From Acidobacteriaceae bacterium (GTDB lineage Bacteria > Acidobacteriota > Terriglobia > Terriglobales > Acidobacteriaceae): a DNA stretch of 6,390 nucleotides. A program made the translations under genes and the position numbers. How positions within the stretch are numbered: position 1 is the stretch's first letter; each line of letters begins with the position of its first letter. Under the pieces are notes generated by a model that was not told where the DNA came from, searched no databases, and saw only the letters and a list, made by a program, of their open reading frames with translations. This document shows, piece by piece, positions 1-5,374 of this stretch. The stretch spans positions 284 to 6,673 of the forward strand of contig PMXH01000528.1 in the NCBI GenBank assembly GCA_003165855.1, read 5' to 3'.

Positions 1-602
1 GCCAGCGCCTGCTGCACGATAACGTCGATCGCGCTTCCATTTTCGGCATGCATGCAAATGAGGGCACCGTTTTTTGCGGTAGTCTGCAATGCCCGGAAGA
101 TGCTGGCGTCATCGAGCATGAAGACGCCGGGATAGGCCATGAAAAGCTTGAAGCTGGTCACTCCTTCGCCCACCAGTGCGTTCATCTCCTGCAGTTGACC
201 ATTGCCGATGTCAGTAACGATGCAATGAAAGGCGTAGTCGCAGACGGCCTTCTTCGAGGCTTTGTCCATCCAAGTATCGAAAGCCTTGCGCAACGGCTGG
301 CCTTTGTATTGGATGGCGAAGTCGATCAGCGTAGTCGTTCCGCCGAATGCCGCCGCCCGCGTGCCGGTTTCAAAATCGTCCGCGCTGGTTGTGCCCCCGA
401 AGGGCATATCCAGATGTGTGTGTACGTCGATGCCGCCGGGGAAAACATATTTGCCTGAGGCATCGAGCACTTTCGTCGCGTTTTCTCGAGGAAGGTCTTT
501 GCCGATGGCTACGATCTTGCCATCCGTGATCGCAACGTCTGCCACGCAGGTATCCGTTGCAGTCACCACGGATCCACTGCCGATGATCGTGTCAAAGCCC
601 AT
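1..602 (-). CDS. hydA: Dihydropyrimidinase / D-hydantoinase, N-terminal part (runs off left edge)
   Basis: This is a zinc-dependent cyclic amidohydrolase expected to hydrolyse dihydrouracil, dihydrothymine or hydantoins to N-carbamoyl amino acids in the cytosol. Reading the minus strand from ATG at 602 gives 200 uninterrupted residues before the window ends; the family is usually about 450-490 residues, so less than half is present. Visible landmarks are the metal-binding HTH (His61, His63) after a PGGID turn, the GGTTTLIDFA strand (88-97), the SFKLFMAYPGVFMLDD segment (150-165) whose Lys152 should be the carboxylated metal-bridging lysine, and His185 in MHAENG, another metal ligand. The start is supported by GGAGG five bases upstream. 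Dihydropyrimidinase and D-hydantoinase cannot be separated from this half, but the neighbouring beta-ureidopropionase-like enzyme favours pyrimidine catabolism. It is divergent from the LLM oxidoreductase gene. The remaining metal and substrate ligands lie outside the window. Confidence 0.93.
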   Translation of the reverse strand, partial: MGFDTIIGSGSVVTATDTCVADVAITDGKIVAIGKDLPRENATKVLDASGKYVFPGGIDVHTHLDMPFGGTTSADDFETGTRAAAFGGTTTLIDFAIQYKGQPLRKAFDTWMDKASKKAVCDYAFHCIVTDIGNGQLQEMNALVGEGVTSFKLFMAYPGVFMLDDASIFRALQTTAKNGALICMHAENGSAIDVIVQQAL

Positions 603-714
603 CGATTCCTCCGCTCACGGCCCCACTTGCGCCCGAGATGAAAAAAGAATTCTATGCTAAACTGCCGCACTTCACTTCCTCATAATTCCAGGGAGCGACG
701 AGAGGGGCTGCGCC
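603..714. promoter_or_regulatory. Divergent intergenic control region between hydA and the LLM oxidoreductase
   Basis: These 112 bases separate two genes transcribed away from each other, so both must start here unless read from farther away. The middle is AT-rich (about 640-660, with an A6 run and GAATTC) inside otherwise GC-rich DNA, as expected for promoter DNA. TATGCT-like (plus) and TAGAAT-like (minus) hexamers are present, but neither has a convincing -35 partner at 16-18 bases, so I do not place exact promoters. AGGGG at 703-707 is the ribosome binding site of the plus-strand gene, seven bases before its ATG. No clear operator palindrome was seen. Confidence 0.4.
608..612 (-). promoter_or_regulatory. 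Ribosome binding site of the dihydropyrimidinase gene
   Basis: GGAGG on the minus strand lies five bases before the ATG at 602. This near-perfect Shine-Dalgarno sequence fixes the start, and the resulting N-terminus begins directly with the beta-strand typical of cyclic amidohydrolases. Confidence 0.75.
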
Positions 715-1725
715 ATGCAGTTTGGCATTACGCTAAAGCCAGACATCTCGGTTGAGCGCATTGTGAGTTTGACGCGCCAGGCCGAAGCTGCCGGTTTTCA
801 GTACGGGTGGATCTTCGATTCCCATGTTCTGTGGAAAGAACCGTACCCTTTGCTCGCGCTTATGGCCGCAAAAACCGAGCGCATGCGGTTTGGCACGTGC
901 GTTACCAATCCTGCAGTTCGCGACCTCACGGTAACGGCGAGCTTGTTTGCCACGCTGAATCTGATTTCCGGTGGCAGGATGGAACTGGGTATCGGACGTG
1001 GAGACAGTTCGAGACGTGTACTCGGCAAGAAGCCTGTGAGTTGGTCGCAGTTGGAAACCGCGGTAAAGATTTTTCGCGATCTTACCGCCGGCCGCGAAAT
1101 TGAATACGAGGGTCAGCCGACGCGGCTTACTTGGGCAACCGTCTCTCCGCGAGTTTGGATCGCAGGGTATGGTCCCAAGGTGTTGCATATGGCAGGCAGG
1201 GTGGCGGACGGGATCATTCTGCAGTTTGCCGATCCTGACTTGATTTCCTGGTGCCTTGGCTTTGTGAACGAGGGCGCTCGCGCCGTGGGCCGCGACCCCA
1301 GCAAGATCGAGGTAATGGCGGCGGCTCCGGTTTGGGTTTCTGATGATCTCGCCGTGGCGCGCGAACGGGTGCGCTGGTTCCCGGCGCTGGTTTCCAACCA
1401 TGTGATGGATCTCATCCGGCAGTACAAACCGGAAGACTTGCCTCCCGCACTCACTTCCTATGTGCAAGACAGAGGCGGGTACGACTATCTGCACCACTGC
1501 GTGGTGGAAAGCGACAACGCGAATTTTGTGTCTGACGAAGTAGTTGACCGTTTTTGCCTGGTCGGGCCGGTGGAAGCCCATCACCAGAAACTCCGCAAGT
1601 TGGCCAGCGTAGGGGTCACGCAGTTTAATTTGTATCTGATGTGCGGTGACGAAGAACAGACTTTGGACATTTACCAGCGCGATGTTCTGCCAGTGTTTCA
1701 GGAAAGCGTGAAGTCGAAACGCTAA
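715..1725 (+). CDS. LLM-class flavin/F420-dependent oxidoreductase (TIGR03842-like)
   Basis: This 336-residue protein belongs to the bacterial luciferase-like superfamily, a TIM-barrel fold that binds FMN or coenzyme F420. Seen directly: an N-terminal barrel strand (FGITLKPD, 3-10), WIFDSHVLWKEPYP (32-45), the TNPAVRD/TVTAS stretch (64-75) typical of F420/FMN barrels, GRMELGIGRGDSSRRVLG (87-104), and VWIAGYGPKVLHMAGRVADG (147-166), the phosphate-binding end of the barrel. The GRGDSSRRVLG pattern resembles the family named TIGR03842, relatives of methylene-tetrahydromethanopterin reductase, which I recall as often neighbouring hydantoinase genes. Start ATG has AGGGG seven bases upstream. The gene is divergent from hydA and converges on the permease. 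Substrate and cofactor cannot be read from the sequence; a redox step on a pyrimidine- or hydantoin-type ring is inference from context. Confidence 0.88.
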   Translation: MQFGITLKPDISVERIVSLTRQAEAAGFQYGWIFDSHVLWKEPYPLLALMAAKTERMRFGTCVTNPAVRDLTVTASLFATLNLISGGRMELGIGRGDSSRRVLGKKPVSWSQLETAVKIFRDLTAGREIEYEGQPTRLTWATVSPRVWIAGYGPKVLHMAGRVADGIILQFADPDLISWCLGFVNEGARAVGRDPSKIEVMAAAPVWVSDDLAVARERVRWFPALVSNHVMDLIRQYKPEDLPPALTSYVQDRGGYDYLHHCVVESDNANFVSDEVVDRFCLVGPVEAHHQKLRKLASVGVTQFNLYLMCGDEEQTLDIYQRDVLPVFQESVKSKR

Positions 1726-1728
1726 AGC

Positions 1729-3183
1729 TTACGAGGCTGCCATCGGCGAAAGTACAGCTGGGCGGTGAAACTTCATCATCGCGTAATAGACTGCAAAGGA
1801 AACCGCAAAGCCTACGAACCAGGAGTAATCGTAAAGAAAACGCATCGACGGCACCTCTAGCCCGACCAGCGCCGTTCCCGCTCCCAGTGCAAGGGCAAGC
1901 ACCGCTCTCCAGTTGAAGCCGCTAGAGTATTCGTAAATTCCACCTCGAAGATAGAGATCATCCACTTGCAGAACACGCCTGCGTACAACGAAATAATCGC
2001 AGATCATAATGCCCGCGACCGGACCGAGAACGGCGGCATAGCCACCCAGCCAGCCGAGAATGAACGTGTTGTAGTCAGCAAGCAACTTCCACGGCATCAG
2101 AGCGATTCCCATGAAGCAAGTAATCACGCCGCCGGTACGAAAACTGATTCGCCGAGGCCATAGATTAGAGAAGTCATTTGCCGGCGACACAACGTTGGCA
2201 CCGATATTGACATTCAGCGTCGCCAGTAGAATCGCGATCAGCGAGATCACCACTGCCACGGGAGAGTGAAAGCGGCTGAGGAGCTGCACCGGATCCGAGA
2301 TTGCGGTCCCGTAAATCACCACTGTGGCCGAGGTCACGGCGATGCCGATAAACGCATAAAGAGTCATCGTGGTCGGCAGGGCCAACGCCTGTCCAACGAT
2401 CTGTTCTCGCTGGTTCCGAGCGAATCGCGTGAAGTCGGGAATATTCAGCGACACGGTCGCCCAGAACCCCACGGTCCCATTGAGCGCTGGAATGAGAAAT
2501 TTGAGAAAGTCAGCAGAGTTCCTGAATCGCGAAGGCGCGGCCAACATTGGACCGAAGCCGCCCGCGGCATGGTAGGCCCATCCCAAGAGCAGTAGCCCGA
2601 CCCCTAACAACACCGGTGCGCTGATCCCCTGCAGGATCCGAATGGATTCAATCCCCATGAGAATGACGCCAAGGTTGATTAGCCAGAACAAGAGAAAGCA
2701 AACAGCAGTGGTGTAGGGAAAATTCTTCCATCCCGGCGCGAGCGTGGCAAGCAGAGTGCCGATCGCTTCGCCGCCGATCCAGGTCTGAATGCCGAACCAT
2801 CCGCACGCCACCAGTGCTCGCAGGACCGCGGCTACGTTGGCGCCCAGCACGCCGAACGAAGCGCGAGCCAACACCGGAAACGGAATCCCGTACTTGGCTC
2901 CGGGATGGGAGTTCAGCAGCATCGGGATCAGAACGATCACGTTGCCGACAAAAATCGTTGTCACTGCCTGCTTCCAGTTCATCCCGCCCTGAATCAAGCT
3001 CGCCGCCAGCATGTAGGTGAGGATGTTCACCGACATCGAAATCCACAACGCCGCGAAGTTATACGTCCCCCAATGCCGGCGGTCGGCTCGGGCAGGCGCA
3101 AGGTCCGGATTGTAGAGAGAACTGGCTTCGATTCGAGATCGGAGGGAAGATTCCGGCGTAGTCGTGGGTCGGAGTTCAGTCAT
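1729..3183 (-). CDS. NCS1-family nucleobase/hydantoin/allantoin:cation symporter
   Basis: This 484-residue integral membrane protein has about twelve hydrophobic segments, matching the nucleobase:cation symporter-1 family (Mhp1, PucI, Fur and cytosine permease relatives) and its usual length. The cytoplasmic N-terminus ends in RRHWGTYNFAALWISMS (35-51), the family's entry to TM1. ACGWFGIQTWIGG (126-138) gives Trp129 and Gln133, and GFWATVSLNIPDFTRF (239-254) gives Trp241. These match by pattern the substrate-stacking and hydrogen-bonding residues Trp117, Gln121 and Trp220 of the hydantoin carrier Mhp1. NVNIGAN (324-330) in the putative TM8 holds candidate counterparts of its substrate-binding Asn. 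It should import a ring substrate with Na+ or H+; which ring is not decided. No Shine-Dalgarno is visible before the ATG, but no other ATG, GTG or TTG lies in frame between the amidohydrolase stop and this codon, and the N-terminus fits. It probably shares a transcript with the amidohydrolase gene upstream. Confidence 0.93.
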   Translation of the reverse strand: MTELRPTTTPESSLRSRIEASSLYNPDLAPARADRRHWGTYNFAALWISMSVNILTYMLAASLIQGGMNWKQAVTTIFVGNVIVLIPMLLNSHPGAKYGIPFPVLARASFGVLGANVAAVLRALVACGWFGIQTWIGGEAIGTLLATLAPGWKNFPYTTAVCFLLFWLINLGVILMGIESIRILQGISAPVLLGVGLLLLGWAYHAAGGFGPMLAAPSRFRNSADFLKFLIPALNGTVGFWATVSLNIPDFTRFARNQREQIVGQALALPTTMTLYAFIGIAVTSATVVIYGTAISDPVQLLSRFHSPVAVVISLIAILLATLNVNIGANVVSPANDFSNLWPRRISFRTGGVITCFMGIALMPWKLLADYNTFILGWLGGYAAVLGPVAGIMICDYFVVRRRVLQVDDLYLRGGIYEYSSGFNWRAVLALALGAGTALVGLEVPSMRFLYDYSWFVGFAVSFAVYYAMMKFHRPAVLSPMAAS

Positions 3184-3207
3184 TGTGGCTGTGGAAATAG
3201 AAAGGGA

Positions 3208-3220
3208 AGAGTCACACTCT
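3208..3220. repeat. 13-base inverted repeat in the amidohydrolase-permease gap
   Basis: AGAGTCACACTCT is a perfect 5-base inverted repeat with a 3-base centre, 25 bases before the permease ATG. The GT-N3-AC core fits the loose consensus of GntR-family operators, but the match is short. On the transcribed minus strand it is followed by a pyrimidine-rich stretch, so a weak hairpin or attenuator is also possible. The stem is too short to call a terminator. Confidence 0.3.
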
Positions 3221-3249
3221 ATCTCTGTATACGATCCTCGCAGTCCTTT

Positions 3250-4143
3250 TCATTCGGCGGCCGCGGCCTCTCCAGTTTGCGCGGTAAGCGGGCCATAGCT
3301 TTCCGGACGACGGTCGCGGAAAAACTGCCAGACTTTACGAACTTCCGCGATCATATCCAGATCAAGATCGGCCACGACGACTTCGTCTTTATCCCGGCTA
3401 GCCTGCGCGATGATTTTACCCCGGGGATTGCAGAAGTAGCTCTTGCCATAGAACTCGCCAATGCTCCAGGGCTTCTCAACACCCACTCGATTGACGGCGC
3501 CCACAAAGTAACCGTTCGCCACGGCATGCGCCGGCTGCTCGAGTTCCCACAAATATTCTGAAAGACCGGCAACTGTTGCCGAAGGATTGAACACGATCTC
3601 CGCCCCGTTCAATCCGAGAATGCGCGCACCCTCCGGAAAGTGCCGGTCGTAGCAGATGTAGACGCCGACCCGTGCGTACTTAGTCTCGAACACCGGATAT
3701 CCAAGATCGCCCGGAGTGAAATAAAATTTTTCCCAGAAGCCAGGATGGCAGTGCGGAATGTGGTGCTTGCGGTATTTCCCTAGATAGCGGCCGTCGGCAT
3801 CGATCACGGCGGCGGTGTTGAAATAAACGCCGGGCATCTGCTCTTCATAAACCGGAACCACGATCACCATGCGATGTTTCGCGGCGAGCTTTTGCATCAT
3901 TCGGACGGTCGGTCCGTCCGGCACTCGCTCTGTCATTTCATACCATCGCGCATTCTGCTCGGCGCAAAAATAAGGGCCGTAGAAAAGCTCCTGCAAACAG
4001 AGAATCTGCGTTTTCTTCTTCGCGGCCTGTTCGATCAATTTCAGGTGCTTGTCGATCATCGCCTTTCTGATCTGGGCCAGCGGACGTTCGGTGCTGAGCT
4101 CGTTCTTAGCCTGTATCAAGGCACAGCGCACAATTCGAGGCAT
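3250..4143 (-). CDS. N-carbamoyl-beta-alanine amidohydrolase (beta-ureidopropionase), nitrilase superfamily
   Basis: This 297-residue carbon-nitrogen hydrolase should hydrolyse N-carbamoyl-beta-alanine, or a related N-carbamoyl amino acid, to the free amino acid, CO2 and ammonia, the step after ring opening. The catalytic set is complete: Glu52 in CLQELFYG, Lys126 in KYRKHHIP, and nucleophile Cys164 in YICYDRHFPE, with an additional conserved Glu138 in FWEKFYF. NPSATV (186-191) and AVNRVG (216-221) are further conserved stretches. The reading frame is open back to 4449, but the real start is ATG 4143: the protein begins there with a typical first strand (MPRIVRCALIQ), GGAGG lies nine bases upstream, and a promoter sits just behind it. 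The 102 residues of possible extension are Cys/Arg-rich and unlike the family. The permease gene follows after 66 bases on the same strand. Aliphatic amidase or another carbamoylase specificity cannot be excluded. Confidence 0.93.
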   Translation of the reverse strand: MPRIVRCALIQAKNELSTERPLAQIRKAMIDKHLKLIEQAAKKKTQILCLQELFYGPYFCAEQNARWYEMTERVPDGPTVRMMQKLAAKHRMVIVVPVYEEQMPGVYFNTAAVIDADGRYLGKYRKHHIPHCHPGFWEKFYFTPGDLGYPVFETKYARVGVYICYDRHFPEGARILGLNGAEIVFNPSATVAGLSEYLWELEQPAHAVANGYFVGAVNRVGVEKPWSIGEFYGKSYFCNPRGKIIAQASRDKDEVVVADLDLDMIAEVRKVWQFFRDRRPESYGPLTAQTGEAAAAE

Positions 4144-4152
4144 GAGATGCGA

Positions 4153-4157
4153 CCTCC
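4153..4157 (-). promoter_or_regulatory. Ribosome binding site deciding the amidohydrolase start
   Basis: GGAGG on the minus strand, nine bases before ATG 4143. It selects this start over the upstream in-frame extension, which would place the start inside the deoC 5' region. Confidence 0.7.
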
Positions 4158-4167
4158 AAGGAACGCA

Positions 4168-4195
4168 ACTATAGCAGAAATCTTTAGCCGTACAA
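4168..4195 (-). promoter_or_regulatory. Putative sigma70-type promoter of the amidohydrolase-permease unit
   Basis: Reading the minus strand, TTGTAC (-35-like, 4190-4195) is followed after 16 bases by TATAGT (-10, 4168-4173). The -10 is preceded by TGC, giving an extended -10 (TGnTATAGT) that would compensate for the weak -35. Transcription would begin near 4161, leaving a leader of about 18 bases that holds the GGAGG ribosome site. This is a pattern match only. The -35 overlaps one copy of the 12-base direct repeat. Confidence 0.45.
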
Positions 4196-4198
4196 TGC
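4187..4198 (+). repeat. 12-base direct repeat, copy 1
   Basis: GCCGTACAATGC, identical to the copy at 4259-4270, with 72 bases between copy starts. It covers the -35-like hexamer of the minus-strand promoter and contains TACAAT, a -10-like hexamer for the plus strand. It may be a regulator site or duplicated promoter core; chance is not excluded. Confidence 0.4.
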
Positions 4199-4258
4199 CT
4201 GCACTCCGCGCCTCTTTTGCGAAGTTCACGTGCCGCAAGTGTCCTAACGCGCAGCCCT

Positions 4259-4270
4259 GCCGTACAATGC
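4259..4270 (+). repeat. 12-base direct repeat, copy 2, containing a -10-like TACAAT
   Basis: Second exact copy of GCCGTACAATGC. Its TACAAT (4263-4268) could serve as a -10 for deoC, with transcription beginning around 4275-4277, at or next to the candidate GTG start. No good -35 lies 16-18 bases upstream, so the promoter role is tentative. Confidence 0.35.
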
Positions 4271-4276
4271 AAGACG

Positions 4277-5335
4277 GTGTCAGAAGAGCACAAAAGCCGG
4301 TACCGTGTTGCGGACCGTTTGAATGACGGTGCTTCGGAGAAGTGCGCGCCTTCAGGCGTTCCCATTGCTACACTTTCTGGCCGGCCTCTGCTTTCCAATC
4401 GCGGTATTCCCTTGAATCTGGACTGGGTGAAACAGGTTCGCGTGAACACCAGCGCGGTCGAGCGTAGAGCGCAAAGTCATGTGGCGCGGCGAACCGTGAA
4501 AAAGGAATGGCAAGCCGCGTGGCACTTGCGCGCAATTTCCTGCATGGACCTCACCACCCTATCCGGCGACGATACGGAAGACCGTGTGCGCCGCCTTTGC
4601 GCCAAGGCGCGGCAGCCCATTCAACAGGAACTTCGAAGACAGTTGCAGATTGAAGACCTCGATATCAAGGTGGCAGCAGTTTGCGTGTATCACCGGTTCG
4701 TTGAAACTGCAGTGCGAGCGCTCGAGGGCAGCGGGGTTCGAGTAGCCGCTGTTTCCGCGGGATTTCCTGCGGGCCTATCCCCGGTGGAAGAGCGCATCGC
4801 CGAGATCCGCCGCTCGGTGGAAGCCGGAGCTGATGAGATCGACATTGTAATCACGCGAGCTTTGGTATTCGGCGGTCGATGGCAGGAACTGTATAACGAG
4901 ATTGCTGAGTTCAAGCAAGACTGCGGCCAGCGTCACATGAAGGCGATCCTGGGCACGGGCGACTTGCTCACCCTGCGCAACGTGGCGCGCGCCAGCTTTG
5001 TAGCGATGATGGCCGGTGCTGACTTCATCAAGACTTCCACCGGCAAAGAATCCACTAATGCCACCCTTCCCGTTGGATTTGTGATGACGCGCGCCATTCG
5101 CGAATACTCTCAGGAGACAGGCATGGCCGTGGGTTTCAAGCCAGCCGGCGGCATCCGCACGGCCAAGCAATCCACGGAATGGCTGGCGCTCATGAAGGAA
5201 GAACTCGGAACGCCCTGGATGAAAGCAGACCTCTTCCGTTTCGGAGCAAGCGGACTCTTGAACGACATCGAAAGGCAATTGGAACACTATGCGACCGGCC
5301 GGTACTCGGCGGATTACCGCCATCCGCTCGCATAA
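4277..5335 (+). CDS. deoC: Deoxyribose-phosphate aldolase, long human-DERA-like type (start uncertain)
   Basis: This class I aldolase cleaves 2-deoxyribose-5-phosphate to acetaldehyde and glyceraldehyde-3-phosphate in the cytosol. Counted from the GTG used here, the Schiff-base lysine is Lys252 in FIKTSTGK, the second active-site lysine is Lys288 in GFKPAGGIR, and the catalytic Asp is Asp189 in EIDIVI. RRTVKKEWQAAW (71-82) and DLTTLSGDDT (91-100) are characteristic of the long eukaryote-like branch. From memory, similarity to human DERA already begins at NRG (41-43). The start is unresolved: no ATG lies in frame upstream of that conserved block, and the first in-frame ATG (4544) would cut into the core. 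Candidates are TTG 4217, GTG 4277, TTG 4319 and TTG 4412, none with a clear ribosome site. I choose GTG 4277 as the best compromise. It is divergent from the amidohydrolase gene and followed after 39 bases by an aldehyde dehydrogenase gene that could consume its acetaldehyde. Confidence 0.9.
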   Translation: MSEEHKSRYRVADRLNDGASEKCAPSGVPIATLSGRPLLSNRGIPLNLDWVKQVRVNTSAVERRAQSHVARRTVKKEWQAAWHLRAISCMDLTTLSGDDTEDRVRRLCAKARQPIQQELRRQLQIEDLDIKVAAVCVYHRFVETAVRALEGSGVRVAAVSAGFPAGLSPVEERIAEIRRSVEAGADEIDIVITRALVFGGRWQELYNEIAEFKQDCGQRHMKAILGTGDLLTLRNVARASFVAMMAGADFIKTSTGKESTNATLPVGFVMTRAIREYSQETGMAVGFKPAGGIRTAKQSTEWLALMKEELGTPWMKADLFRFGASGLLNDIERQLEHYATGRYSADYRHPLA

Positions 5336-5374
5336 TCAGAGATTGAGATTGAGGAAGAAAGTGAAACGACTGGA

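Noticed and set aside
48..458. Plus-strand 136-codon open frame opposite hydA
   Set aside because: The minus strand encodes the conserved cyclic amidohydrolase with HTH, Lys152 and His185; the plus-strand product matches nothing recognised.
733..1584. Long minus-strand open frame (283 codons) opposite the LLM oxidoreductase
   Set aside because: Its composition (many His, Arg and Pro, no recognisable fold) is that of an antisense shadow, and the plus-strand gene is clearly a conserved family member.
1726..1760. Bidirectional terminator between the LLM gene and the permease
   Set aside because: No stem-loop followed by a T-run was found; the three-base gap and adjoining coding ends show no suitable palindrome.
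2905..3561. Plus-strand open frame (218 codons) across the permease start and amidohydrolase end
   Set aside because: It is antisense to two well-supported genes, has low-complexity Arg/Ser-rich sequence and no recognisable domain.
4298..4305. CGGTACCG palindrome in the deoC 5' region
   Set aside because: An eight-base palindrome in GC-rich DNA is expected by chance and it is not repeated nearby.
4144..4449. N-terminal extension of the amidohydrolase by 102 residues
   Set aside because: The extension is Cys/Arg-rich and unlike the nitrilase family, overlaps the deoC 5' end, and lies upstream of a good ribosome site and promoter for ATG 4143.
4775..5323. Minus-strand open frame opposite deoC
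   Set aside because: The plus strand encodes an intact DeoC with both active-site lysines; the antisense product shows no family features.
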